From Quillaja saponaria (taxonomy: Eukaryota > Streptophyta > Magnoliopsida > Fabales > Quillajaceae), in NCBI GenBank assembly GCA_029379385.1, contig CM055611.1:4960001-5024000 (forward strand): a stretch of 64,000 bases of DNA, in the 5' to 3' direction. Shown piece by piece: positions 24,165-35,701 of the stretch. The notes under the pieces are model-generated. The model did not search any database, was not told where the DNA came from, and saw only the letters and a program-made list of their open reading frames with translations. The position numbers and the translations under genes are program-made. The stretch's first letter is position 1, and each line of letters opens with the position of its first letter.

Positions 24165-24450
24165 TTAACGATCTCCACCCGGTTTGTTCTTTGGAGGACG
24201 CACATCTACACTCAACATTCTCCTCTTTCCTAGACAAAGTTAAACAAACTAAATTAGAGATAGAGAAGACACATAGGGAGAGTTAGATAGAAAGAGAGAG
24301 AGAGTTACCAGTTTGTTGAACTTTGCTTAATTCATTTGCAAAGGGTGTTGGTGTTGCAGTTGCAGATATTGAAAAATTGGATGAGAACAATAAAAACAGA
24401 AACAATGGAAGTAAGACAACTACAGGAAAAACAGACTTCTTGTTGTCCAT
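24165..24450 (-). CDS. Secreted peptide precursor, array member B
   Basis: Exon 1 (24309-24450) and exon 2 (24165-24229) give 68 residues. The signal peptide is MDNKKSVFPV, then VVLLPLFLFLLF, then SISATAT. The linker (PTPFANELSKVQQT) is one residue pair longer than in member A. Exon 2 encodes GKRRML followed by SVDVRPPKNKPGGDR and TAA. Compared with its relatives the final His is missing, because the stop comes directly after the DR codons (CGT TAA instead of CGT CAC TAA). The RRML segment again fits an RxxL-type processing site. The intron is 79 bp, phase 1, with a GTAACT donor. Everything else is intact, and the coding parts agree with member A better than the surrounding spacer does. Confidence 0.75.
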
Positions 24451-25319
24451 TTATCTCTCTAGTCTCTATGCATAAGAGAAATGATCTATCTAATTTGATG
24501 GTATACACACACATATATATAGTTGCAGTAGTTGTGGTTTCTTAGAAAATATTGCTTCTGTAATGACCAAGTAATTAAGCAAATAGTGTTCAACTGCTCA
24601 AGAAACTTTGATGGACATGAAGTCAATACGCGTAGTCCTACTTCGAAAATTCAGCACCTTTAAAAATATTTAGTTGATGAGAAAATTTGTTCTGGTCCAT
24701 TTGATCAATGTTCTTTTTCCAAGTTTTTGAGGTTGTGGTTATGTATCATTTTCAGGTTGGCACAAACTATCACATGATTTTAACAACATTATTATAATAT
24801 AGAAACAATTAGTATATATAAATAATTGTTTTGCTAGCTATAGTATTTCATGATCACTATGTTATCAATATATAATAATAAAGTTACTTGTGTACTGTAA
24901 GAAAAGTGTATAAAAAAGAAAGAAAGATTGTAAGTAATTAATTTCAATTTGTATTAATATTTGTTGACATAACTATGGTGCATAAAAAGAAATTGGATTG
25001 TCTTTTTCAATTTTCTTAATTAGGCTTGGCCACCGCTTCTATAATTCGGTCAAAAATAAGATTAACAATTAAAACTTACTAGAATTTTGCTTCTCACTGA
25101 ATCCTTGGAGGTTTCAAACAAAGCAAGTTAGGGAGTAAATTTTTGAAACTACCAAGTCAATCTCTTGAGTCCGTTTTTCTAACTTTATTTCACTTTATTT
25201 CTTATTCGATTAACAACTTTTGTGTAATGAAACAAAAATAAATAAACCATCTAGTCATTATAGAATATTGGAATAATGGGACTAAATAATATCTTTCTTT
25301 TGCTTGTTTAGATTATTGT
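24451..25319. other. Promoter and spacer of member B; no other gene
   Basis: A TATA-like run is at about 24508-24520 and the conserved module at 24622. The rest is non-coding and similar to the spacers beyond members A and C. Confidence 0.45.
24622..24643 (-). promoter_or_regulatory. Conserved upstream module of member B
   Basis: GTCAATACGCGTAGTCCTAC on the plus strand. On the gene strand it holds ACGCGT followed by TTGAC, about 172 bp upstream of the start codon. Confidence 0.5.
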
Positions 25320-26050
25320 TGTCACACCCCACATGGAGGCATGACTGGCTGGGAGAATGGATAACCAAACTTTCGTAACATTGACTTTACCACAACTGAA
25401 CACACATGACTCTCGAACATTTATATTTAAAAGCAAGAAAAACTTTACTGAATTAAATAAAAAACATAGACTCGTTATTAAACACATAACATTTATTGAA
25501 AATTTCGGTAGAGATTCGCCTCAATGTGGAACATGCCCAAAAATACAAACACATAATTCTGTTTACATACAATTAGACCACAATGACTACAGTATATGCA
25601 AGGGAGCTCTGCTCCATTTTAAATCATAACAATCAATAAACTGGACTACAACACAATACAACATCAGACACACAAACCCTAATGTAATTGTAAACTCTCA
25701 CTTTAACTCTTCAAATGTGAGATTTTGTTGAAGTACCTTGTTGCTCGCTACCAACAAGTCATGAATTAGTTGATGATATAAATCAAAATTTTGTTACTAA
25801 AAAAAAAAATAAACAAAAGAGAGGGGTGAGTCCTACGAACTCAGTGAGTGAAAAAAAATACCCAAAGGGTACTAGCACTCAACACACATATATAATATAT
25901 AGTCAATTAATATCAACATGTCATAAGTTTCAAAACTACTAAGGTTACACTTAAACAACTATGGAAACATAAAACTTAACAAGCACAGTTCAAGTAGTAC
26001 TCTATATAATTCAATCAAAAAAATCAAAGCACACTAATCATTCAAAGAGC
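25320..26050 (+). repeat. LTR-like repeat starting TGTCACACCCC
   Basis: The start TGTCACACCCCACATGG and the words AGAGGGGTGAGTCCTACGAA and CTCAGTGAGTG are characteristic of long LTRs of plant Gypsy (Tat-like) elements. No internal region is attached, so it is a solo or truncated LTR inserted between peptide genes B and C. The right end is approximate. Confidence 0.45.
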
Positions 26051-26422
26051 TAATTGAGTAACTCAACCTTGCACAACAGTAATTTTTGTAGAAACAATAT
26101 TAGTTCATAGGGGTTGGATGGACCACTAGAATAAACACTGTCAGTGTCAGATGAGTTGAGGAAGAGATTTAAGATTTTCATTCTTTTTTCCTTTGCTAAT
26201 ACAAGATTTGTGTTTTTTTTAAATAGAAACGAAGTGGAAGTAAGATAATTAAATGAAAAAGAGACTTTTCTTAATTTCAATGGCAAGAGATCGATCACTC
26301 AAATTGTTTTTCAGATACAACATAGGCATAAGAAATTTTAATTATCAACTTCTCTTATTGGAGATTGTTCTTGTACCATTGTGTTTATTGGTCTGCAATA
26401 ATTCTAATAACTTATTTGATCA

Positions 26423-26711
26423 TTAGTGACGATCTCCGCCGCGTTTGTCTTTTGGAGGATGTACGTCTATACTCCTTCCTAGCCTTCTCTTCTTTTCTAG
26501 ACAAAATTAAACAACTTAGAATCAATAAACAGAGAGATAAAGAAGAAGAAGAGAGAGAGAGAGAGTGAGACTTACCATTTTGTGGGACTTTGTTTACTTC
26601 ATTGGCAATGGGTGTAGCAGTTGCTGATATTTCAAAATTAGTTGAGAACAAGAAACACAGAAACAATGGAAGTAAGATAATAATAGGAAAAAGAGACTTC
26701 TTGTTGTCCAT
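26423..26711 (-). CDS. Secreted peptide precursor, array member C
   Basis: Exon 1 (26576-26711) and exon 2 (26423-26496) encode 69 residues. The signal peptide is MDNKKSLFPI, then IILLPLFLCFLF, then STNFEISATAT. The linker is PIANEVNKVPQN. The intron is 79 bp, phase 1 (AATG|GTAAGT donor, TTGTCTAG acceptor). Exon 2 reads EKKRRLGR followed by SIDVHPPKDKRGGDRH and TAA. This is the fullest form of the conserved C-terminus and is nearly identical to member D apart from D's 11-bp insertion. A longer open frame reads through the intron and gives a different Arg/Ser-rich tail. I reject it because the splice sites are conserved across the array and only the spliced frame gives the shared ending. Function is unknown; a processed extracellular signalling peptide is inferred. 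Confidence 0.8.
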
Positions 26712-26849
26712 TTATGTGTATCTCTCTTTGTATATATGAAAGAAATGATCTATTTAATTTTATGGTATATATATAGTTGCAGTAGTTTTGGTTTGTTAGA
26801 GACTCTTTCTGTAATGTCCAACTGCTTAAGAAACTTTGATGGACATGAA

Positions 26850-26871
26850 GTCAATACGCGTAGTCCTACTT
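26850..26871 (-). promoter_or_regulatory. Conserved upstream module of member C
   Basis: GTCAATACGCGTAGTCCTAC on the plus strand, 139 bp upstream of the start. The gene strand carries ACGCGT plus TTGACT. Confidence 0.5.
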
Positions 26872-27209
26872 TGAAAATTCAGCACCTTTTAAAAGTATTT
26901 AGTTGATGAGAAAATTTGTTCTGGAATATTAATTTGATCAATGTTTTTTTCCAAGTTTTTGAGGTTGTGGTTAAGTATCATTTTCAGGTTGGTTCAAACT
27001 TATCACATGATGGTAACAATACTATTATAATATATATAGTAAGAATTTGTACATAAACAATTGTTTTAATAGCTAGTAGTTCATGATCACTTTGTTATCA
27101 ATATAATAATAAAGTCACTTGAGTTTAAGAAAAGTGTACAAAAAAAGAGAAAGATTGCGCAAGTAATTAATTTCAATTTGTATTAATATTGGTTGACATA
27201 ACTATGGGG

Positions 27210-27234
27210 CAAAAAAAAAAAAAAAAAAAAAAAA
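27210..27234. repeat. Poly-A tract
   Basis: About 25 A residues within the duplicated spacer. The matching spacer beyond member B has only a short A-run, so this is local expansion. Confidence 0.5.
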
Positions 27235-27719
27235 TTGAAAAATTGGATAGTCTTTTTCAAATTTTCTTATTCAGGCTTGGCCAATTTTTGCCTGCTGTGA
27301 TTAATCCACTTTGATAGTTCGGTCAAAAATAGAACTAACAAACTCATGAGAATTTTACTTCTGGAGAATTCAGACAAATAAAGTTAAGGGACTAAATCTT
27401 TTTAATTACTAGGTCAATCTAAGATTATTTGGACTTTCTGACTTTATTTCTTATTCGATTAACAACTTTTATGAATATGTTGAGCGAAACAAAAAGAAAT
27501 ATACCTTCTAGTCATTATAGAATATTAGAATAATTGGACTTGATAATATCGTTCTTTCAATTATTTAGATTGTTGAATAAAGGAAAGTAATCTTTTTCAT
27601 TGCATTGCAAGAAATTACATTAGTAACAACTTCTTTGCAACAACATTTTAGGTGATAAACAATATTTGCATTTGTGAAATGATTATTTGAGACCACAAAA
27701 TTGCTCTCTTCGATAATTT

Positions 27720-29830
27720 AACACCAAAGATAGGAGGCTGTGACTAGCATGAGAACTAAATTAGGGCCTACTATAGCTCTCACGAACTCACAATATGACA
27801 TTTGTCTAATAAGTGATCTTAAATACTCGAATTATCAATAAACTCGTTGTATTTTAAAGAGATTTATTTGTTATACCTACATTTGATTAAAAGACTACTA
27901 TTTAACCTAGTTCATTATATTCCATTTCAGTATCAACTTAGCATACTAAATTCATTCATAACGTGATTACAATGGCTTGTCCAGTTTGTAACGGCATCAA
28001 TCCATTTATACATTCTATAGGTTCACAAAATAACTCAACTTCTAACCATAAAGCCTTTAATCATAACTTTACTAAACATATTTAACAATAAATGTAATTC
28101 GTACAAGGAACATAAGGAAAAGATCAACCTATACACCACAAAGAGTCCTTACCAAAACCAACACCAAAGCATTTATGAAAATGATTCCAAAGCAAGTCCT
28201 TCTCTAAAACAAAATTCATCAAAGAATTCATGCCTAGCAGATTGTTTAATCATGAAACATCACATTTTCTCATAAAAGGAAAAACCAAACCAAAAGTAGT
28301 TTCCATGTATAACCACAATAGCTGCCAAGATAAGAATCGAAAGGTATTTAAGCACCTCACCAGTTTTATTTATTTTTAATTTTTATAAATTAAATTTATA
28401 GTTTTTCAACAAAAATCACTTTTGTCATTATTCTCAAAATTCATAATATTTCTTTAACTACAAATAAAACTATCAATGGATATTCCAACATTCCACCTCA
28501 AAAAATTGGATTACTCAAGCAAAATATATGTTCAAACCAAATGCATTTGACACTTCTTATAATGAGAAAATAATATATCATAAATTGAACAATCTAAGTT
28601 AAAAACTTTTAAATACAAAAACAATAAAAATTTAACATAATGATAAAACAAAGTTTCAAGTATGAAAATAATTTTCTAACGATTATGAAGGAAACATGGA
28701 ACTAAAGCCATATTTAACACATTACTTGAATGAATCTTTTATTCAACATGATATTAATAGTATTTTCTAAAACATATTTGAAAAGTAAAATACATTGTTA
28801 GAGTTTGAGGACTCTAAGGTAGAATGACATATAACGAATCAATGAGTACAATAACCAAAGGTCAACATTAGTCCTGCTGACTAGGCATGCAAATTTGCAT
28901 CAATTCAAATGTATTCAACGAATCCAATCCACGTGTTTGGCCTAACATGGAGCTAACATCACCCCTGCTAGATAGGGTTGAATCAAGGTGCACCAAGGCT
29001 AACAATACTGCTGTTAGCTACGGTATTTTAACAAGGTTTCATCCGATATCAAATTCTACCAAAACAAAATTATATCTTCCCATTATTTTACAAAAACCAA
29101 AACTCATTCATTCTCAAACCATTATTTTCCCTCAACTCTGGTGTCAAATTCTTTTGTCAATGATTTTTGAATTATTCAAAGTGAACAATTTTGAAAAGCG
29201 AATACACAATTAGTTATAGCTAGTAGTATGTTTTATTTTTGTTTATTTTTCTGAAATATCATTGATATTTCTCTATATTTCTACAGACTCAGACATGGTG
29301 AAAATATTACAAATTGTCTATATCTTGTACTTATAATAGATGATGAGAAAATATTCGCCAAGTTTGACAAAAAGATTAAGCTATATAGAATGGGAGTGTG
29401 GCTTTTCTAGTGAATGTGTTAAACAACATACTTAGTGCTTTCATTTGGGTTTCTTTGTTTTATAATAAATGTTCCAATGGAGTTGAAATAATTTATCATT
29501 TTGCAGAAACAATATTATTTCACAGTTGTTGGATGGACCACCAGGTTAAACAATGTTAGTGTCAGATGAATTTAGGAAGAGATTTAAGATTTTTTTTTTT
29601 TTTTTTTCTCCTTCCTAATGCAAAATTTGTGTTTTTTTTTAAAAAAAAAAAAATAGAGACGTAGTGGAAGTAAGATAATTACAAGAATAAGAGACTTTGT
29701 TGAATTTTAACAGAAAGAGATAGATCACTCAAATTGTTTTTCAGATACAACATAGGCTTAAGAAATTTTAATTATCAACTTCTCTTATTTCCATAATGTT
29801 CTTGTACCATTGTGTTTATTTTATTTAAAT
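27720..29830. repeat. LTR-like repeat plus 3' flank of a lost peptide gene; paralogous to 30660-32470
   Basis: From about 27990 (TAACGGCATCAATCC) to 29830 this block aligns with 30670-32470, including the LTR-like words near 28860-29040 (GCTGACTAGGC, GTGTTTGGCCTAACA, GCTGTTAGCTACGG). The last part (29505-29830) equals the 3' flank of members C and D. It stops just before the point where exon 2 would begin. A peptide gene next to it has therefore been lost, and the sequence then runs into a CACTA fragment. Confidence 0.6.
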
Positions 29831-29944
29831 TGTAATGTTATTATTGATTACTATAATTGTGACAGAATACTAACCAACATTATACTAGTATTTATAGTTC
29901 CAAAATTACAAACTAAATAAAAGCAAAATAATAAAAACTAAATA

Positions 29945-30316
29945 TTTATACCATTTGCGTCCGCGTATGGGATTTTCTGCATTGCCCTCTATAGACGCAG
30001 AAATAATTTAAAAATTAAAGTGTTTGTATTTTTTGCGTTTGTAGTGTAGACGTAGTCATATTGCATCTACTTTTTAGCGTTTGTGATCAAGAGGCGGATA
30101 GGTAGAAAATAATTATAAGAGTCTAAATTTTGTGTCTATACTCCAGACGCAAATATACTGACACTAAAACGCAGAAGCATAAAATAGTATCTAAGGCTAA
30201 GGTTACTGCAATTGTGTTCCTACGTCTAGAGGCAAATCCAATTGATTATCTGTGTCTGTATTCGTACCATATGCGTCTGCATATGGCAGACATAGATAAT
30301 ATCATTTCTTGTAATG
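29945..30316. mobile_element. CACTA-type transposon end fragment
   Basis: The segment ends ATTTCTTGTAATG at 30304-30316, the reverse complement of a CACTACAAGAAAT-like terminus with one change. It is preceded by repeated GCGTCTGC, AGACGCA and TGCGTTT words spread over about 350 bp, as in the subterminal repeats of plant CACTA elements. The opposite end and any transposase are absent. A related end lies at 55518. Confidence 0.45.
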
Positions 30317-30509
30317 AACCTAATTTATTGTTACGAACAAGCAACTTGTAGGAAGAAAACTCCATGAAAACTCAAATCTAAATAATCTATTTAGCTTATA
30401 ACACCAAGAATAAGACATTTCTCAAACAATCTGATCTAAGTTTACCCTTAAGACCAACCCACCTAAAAGGACAGTAACGGAAGATATCGATGAACCCTAA
30501 CAAATTATA

Positions 30510-30575
30510 ATCCTTAAAATTTAACCTAACCCCCAACACCAACACCAACGCCAACCCCAGCTCCAACTCTAATCC
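30510..30575. repeat. Short CCAACNCCAAC-type simple repeat
   Basis: CCCCAACACCAACACCAACG and similar words. The 60-codon minus-strand frame across it (ELELGLALVLVLG) is a by-product of the repeat and not a gene. Confidence 0.6.
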
Positions 30576-30659
30576 CAACTTAAATATCTTGAATTTGCAT
30601 CTTATATAGGGCTAAACTTTCTCCCTCACCTACTAGCATTACCCAAGTAATCAATAACT

Positions 30660-32470
30660 CTCTAAAATTGTAACGACATCAATCCATTTGTACATTCTAG
30701 AGGTTTACAAAATAACTCAACTTCTTACCATATGCCTTTATCATAACTACTACCAAACATATTCAATAATAAATGTAATTTCGACAAGAAACGACATAAG
30801 GAAAAAAGATCAACCTATAAACCACTATGAGTCCTTACCAAACAAACTCAAAAGCCTTCATGAAAATTATTCCAAAGCATGTCCTTCTCTAAAACAAAAT
30901 CCATCAAAGAATTCATGACTAACATATTGTTTAATCATGAAACATATCCTCATAAAAGGAAAAACCAAACCAAAAGTAGTTTCCATGTACAACTACCACC
31001 ACAATAGCTACAAAGCTAAGCATTGGAAGATACTCAAGCACCTCACCAGTTTCTTTTTATAATTAAATTACAATTTTTCAATGAAAGTAATTTTTTCATT
31101 ATTCTCAAAATTCATAATATTTCTTTAACTACAAATAAAACCATCAATGGATATTCCAACCGAACAATACTTGCTTATAATATCCACCTCCAAAAATTGG
31201 ATTACTCTTGAACAAAATATATGTTCGAACCAGATACATTTGACAATTCTTATAATGAGAAAATAATATATCATAAATTGAACAAGCTAAGTTAAAATCT
31301 TTCAAATACAAAAATGATAAAAATCTAACATAATGATATAACAAAGTTTCGAGTACGAAAATAATTTTATAACGATTATGAAGGAAACATGGAACTAAAG
31401 CCATATTTAAAACATCTTACTTGAATGAATCTTTTATTCAACTTGATATTAAGAGTATTTTCTAAAACATATTTGAGAACTAATATACTTTGTTAGAGTT
31501 TGAGGACTCCAAGGCAGAATCACATAATGAATCAATGAGTACAATACCTAAAAGTTAGCATCAGTCCTGTTGACTATGCATCTAAATATGCATCAATTCA
31601 AATGCATTCAACGAATCCAATCCACATGCTTGGCCTAGCACAGGGCTAACATCACCGTTGATAAATAGGGTTGAATTAAGGTGCACCACGGCTAACAACA
31701 CCGCTGTTAGCTATGGACTAATGGTATTCTAGCAAAGTTTCATCCGATAGCAAATTCTATCAAAACAAAATTATATCTTCCCATCATTTTACAAAAACCA
31801 AAACTCAATCATTCTCAAACCACTATTTTCCCTCTACTCCAGTGTCAAATTCTTTTGACAATGATTTTTGAATTATTCAAAGTGAACAATCTAGAAAAGT
31901 GGATGCACAATTCGGTATAGCTTATAGTATGTTTAATTTTTTTATTATTTGGTTGAAATATCAGTGATATTTCCCTATACTTCTACGGGCTCAAACATGG
32001 GGAAAATATTATACATTGTCTATGTCTTGTACTTAATAGATCATAAGAAAATGTTGTCGAAATTTAGCAAAGCTTGAAGAAAAGATTAAGCTACATGGAA
32101 TGCGTGTGTCACTTTTCTGGTAGGTTTCTTTGTTTTTTAATAAATGTATCCAGTGGAGTTAAAATAATTTATAATTTTTGTAGAAACAATATTAGTTCAT
32201 AGGAGTTGGATGAACCACCGGGATGAACACTGTCAGTTTCAGATGAATTCAGGAAGAGATTTAAGATTTTCATTCTTTTTTCCTTTGCTAATACAAGGTT
32301 TGTGTTTTTTTAAATAGAGACGAATTGGAAGTAAGATAATTACATGAAAAAGAGACTTTGCTTAATTTCAATAGCAAGAGATCGATCGCTTAAATTGTTT
32401 TTCAGATACAACATAGGCATAAGAAATTTTAATTATCAACTTCTCTTATTGGAGAATGTTCTTGTACCAT
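30660..32470. repeat. LTR-like repeat plus 3' flank of member D; paralogous to 27990-29830
   Basis: See the paired block. Divergence is modest and spread evenly. Together they show duplication of a unit of at least 1.8 kb that already contained an LTR-like insertion. Confidence 0.6.
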
Positions 32471-32494
32471 TGTGTTTATTGCTCTGTAATAATT

Positions 32495-32808
32495 CTAAAA
32501 ACTTATTTGATCATTAGTGACGATCTCCGCCGTCACTCCGCCGCGTTTGTCTTTTGGAGGATGTACGTCTATACTCCTTCCTAGCTTTCTCTTCTTTTCT
32601 AGACAAAATTAAACAACTTAGAATCAATAAACAGAGAGATAAAGAAGAAGAGAGAGAGAGAGTGAGACTTACCATTTTGTGGGACTTTGTTTACTTCATT
32701 GGCAATGGGTGTAGCAGTTGCTGATATTTCAAAATTAGTTGAGAACAAGAAACACAGGAACAATGGAAGTAAGATAATAATAGGAAAAAGAGACTTCTTG
32801 TTGTCCAT
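32495..32808 (-). CDS. Secreted peptide precursor, array member D, with altered C-terminus
   Basis: Exon 1 (32673-32808) is identical in translation to member C. Exon 2 (32495-32598) is also the same up to SIDVHPPKDKRGG. There an 11-bp duplication (plus strand GTCACTCCGCC, near 32531-32541) shifts the frame, so the conserved final DRH is replaced by VTAEIVTNDQISF before a TAG. The predicted product has 79 residues. The signal peptide, KKRKL basic site and IDVHPP core are kept. If the mature peptide needs its last residues, as in most plant peptide hormones, this copy is inactive; otherwise it has a new, longer tail. Promoter and splice sites look intact. Confidence 0.65.
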
Positions 32809-32946
32809 TTATGTGTATCTCTCTTTGTATATATGAAAGAAATGATCTATTTAATTTTATGGTATATATATAGTTGCACTAGTTTTGGTTTGTTAGAGAC
32901 TCTTTCTGTAATGTCCAACTGCTTAAGAAACTTTGATGGACATGAA

Positions 32947-32969
32947 GTCGATACGCGTAGTCCTACTTT
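32947..32969 (-). promoter_or_regulatory. Conserved upstream module of member D, W-box core changed
   Basis: GTCGATACGCGTAGTCCTAC on the plus strand, 139 bp upstream of the start. ACGCGT is kept, but TTGAC has become TCGAC. Confidence 0.45.
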
Positions 32970-33014
32970 GAAAATTTAGCACCTTTTAAAAATGTTTAGT
33001 TGATGAGAAAATTA

Positions 33015-34190
33015 GATGCCCAACAGAATCCGGCAAAGAGAGATAAAGAGAAAAATTAAAAAATTACTAAAGAAATAGTACGCATCTTTTAATTTAATTT
33101 TAAAAACTACTCAAAACCTACATAAATAGTAATTATATTATTATATATATATAACCAACAACTCCTAATATGACTAAAACTCATGCTACTAAACTCTCTC
33201 CTAATAAAACAAATGAATGTCAAAGTAAACTCTAATATTATAATTAGTTCAGATTGATAAAATTTATCTCATGATGGTAACAACATTAATTATTATAATA
33301 TATGTAACAATCAGTGGATAAATAATTGTTTAACTAGCTAGTATTTCATGACTTTGTTATCAACATTAATGATAAATTTTTTATTTTATTTTTTCTAAAA
33401 GTAAACATGATATTATTATTGATGAATTAGCCTAATTGTACTTCTAAGAGCAATAAAATATTGATAACCGTAATAAATCTAGAGTTACAATAGGAACATT
33501 TAGTTCATTTCTTTCAACTAATAGCACATTTTAGCTCCTCAACATGACATGAAAATTGTCATAAATTGATGGCCAAACATTTTTACTGAAAAAATTCTCT
33601 ACCACATGTATTGTAGCAATGTTGAAGTTGTCGTTCATGTGAAGCTTCAGAATAGAAACTCCCATTAATATCTAGGGTAAATCAAATCACTCCATCAACT
33701 CTCAAAAAGAGTCTCAAGATCGTATTGGTCGTGGTGCATAAAAACAAATGGGACTTTTCATTTTGCATTTTTTTTTTAACAGTGGGTGGTTTTTAGGCCA
33801 TCTTATGATTTATGTCACTCTTCACATAATTTTAAAGGTTTGGACCCGTAAAATCAAGACAGTAGTAATTAAATATCCTTAATCATAAGGCAAACTCCCT
33901 GGGGCCAATCACTCATTTTTATGATTAACTACTTCTTTGGATAGGTGGAACAAAACAAAAAAGTTTAATTTTAGAATAATAAAATAAATGAGAGAATTGA
34001 CACATAATATATTTGGCTCACCATAAGAATTAGTACACGGGTGGAGAGATTATAGCAATATTTAATGAATTACAAATGGCTCAACTTACTCAACTCACTT
34101 GATACAATAGTAGCCTCTTATTTATAAGCATTATTTGATAATCATGAATAATAAGATAAATATAATTATTAAATATTAATGATAATCTAC
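33015..34190. other. No gene seen
   Basis: Similarity to the other peptide-gene units stops near 33014. What follows is A/T-rich with no coding frame. Between 33240 and 33360 a stretch again resembles the spacer beyond member C (CTCATGATGGTAACAACATT). Confidence 0.45.
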
Positions 34191-34309
34191 CAACAAAGAT
34201 TGGGTGCAATGGTAAGCGAGGCATGTTCAATCCAAATATGATGGATCTAGGGTTTAAGATGGAAGTTGGGATCTGTTGCAATTATTCTGATTTGTCTAAC
34301 TGTATGAGG

Positions 34310-34405
34310 ATGGCAAGGTGGCGAGATGGTGGAGGTGTGATGAGATGTGTGAGGTATGGTGAGATGGTGATGGTGAGATGGTGAGATGGTGAGATGGGTG
34401 AGATG
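34310..34405. repeat. GAGATGGTGAGATGG simple repeat
   Basis: Irregular GGTGAGAT units run for about 90 bp inside the LTR-like segment. Confidence 0.7.
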
Positions 34406-34984
34406 GTCTGAGCTGGACTGCCCTAGTGATTCTTGTAAAGACAAGATAGTGTTAAAGGATGGGGATTTTCCCTGTAAATCCTCCGATACTAAAGTCAGAG
34501 CTCTTTTAGCAATTTGTATAAAATGTATCAGTAAAGTTGTTCATCTTTACCTCAAATCTTTGAGTTGCTATATATAGTCCGACTATGCTAATAGGGTGTT
34601 GTTTTGTGGCACACAATAACTCTGATCGATTACTCTTCAGCTAGTTAATTTCCAATGGTCCCATATTTATCCTTCTTTACTCCTAGTGGTTACATATTCT
34701 GTCCATTGAGATTTTTGGTTTGTCCTTGCCACGTGTCACTCTTGTATTGGCTTCTACTATATTGTATATTAACAATACTCCCCTAAAAAGGAGTGTGTGT
34801 GTTGACACGGAATAAATAATTTTTTTTTTTGGGATTTGGGCCGTAGATCATGAGGGGTCAAGGTTATGGTATGTCTGAGTTCACCGTGGCATTAGGCCAA
34901 GATGTACCCGAGCTCGAGGTGTGCACGGTACCAAGGTATACTTGAGCTTGTGATGGCCTCAAGGCCATGGCATGCCAGACCTCA

Positions 34985-35545
34985 TGGTGGCCCGAGGTCA
35001 CTTTATGCGAGCTCTTAGCTCTATGAGCACTTAGCTCTATGAGCACTTAGCTTAACTTTTGGGAGCTCTTGGCTCCGTGAGCTCTTAGCTCAATTTTAAG
35101 GCGAGCTCTTAGCACAACCTTTTGGAGCTTTTGACTCTTTGAGCACTTGGCTCGATAAGCTCTTAGCTTAACCTTTTGGGTGAGCTCTTGGCTCTATGAT
35201 CACTTAGCTCAACTTTTGGGAGTTCTTGGTTCCATAAGCTCTTAGCATAATTCTAGGCGAGCTCTTGGCTATGTGATCTGTTAGCTTAATTTTTAGGCGA
35301 GCTGTTGGCTCTGTGAGCTTTTAGCTCAACTTTTTGGAGATCTTGGCTCTTTTGAGCTCTTAGCTCAATTCTAGGTGAGCTTTTGGCTCTTAATCCTAGC
35401 TTTGAGCTCTTGATTGGAGCTCTTGGCTCTTTGGTTGAGCCATTGGCTCTAGGATAAGCTATTGGTTTCGAGCTGAGCACTTGGCTCCGGGATGAGCTCT
35501 TAGCTCTAAGATGAGTTTTTTGTTCCAGGATGAGCTCCTAACTCT
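34985..35545. repeat. GAGCTCTTGGCTC minisatellite
   Basis: More than two dozen degenerate copies of (T)GAGCTCTTRGCTC are arranged in pairs with spacers such as TATGAGCACTTAGC and AACTTTTGGG, giving a loose higher-order period of about 60 bp. On the minus strand one frame encodes repeated ELRAKSSP-like units for short stretches before stops. It sits where pol would be in a complete Gypsy element. Confidence 0.8.
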
Positions 35546-35701
35546 GAGATAAGCTATTGGCTTTAGGATGAGAAATATTTGGAAGGGAACTGAAGTTTTA
35601 TTTGATAATATAAAGAAAAAGGTTCAAGCTATTGCTAATATCGTTTGAGGTACTGTGCATTTTATGTGTGTGGTAGTATTTTTCCTTCCTTGTTCATCAG
35701 T

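Larger units (their letters stand above)
26083..26913. repeat. Recent duplicate of 32177-33014
   Basis: The 0.8-kb block holding member C (3' flank, both exons, intron, promoter to GTTGATGAGAAAATT) matches the block holding member D almost base for base. It is the youngest duplication in the array. Confidence 0.8.

Noticed and set aside
26412..26711. A 99-codon uninterrupted frame at member C ending in an Arg/Ser-rich tail (YRRTSSKRQTRRRSS)
   Set aside because: It reads through the intron. The donor and acceptor are conserved in every array member, and only the spliced frame gives the shared IDV...GGDRH ending.
30396..30578. 60-codon minus-strand frame starting MGLELELGLALVLVLG
   Set aside because: It is generated by a CCAAC-type simple repeat and not a signal peptide or EAR motif in a real gene.
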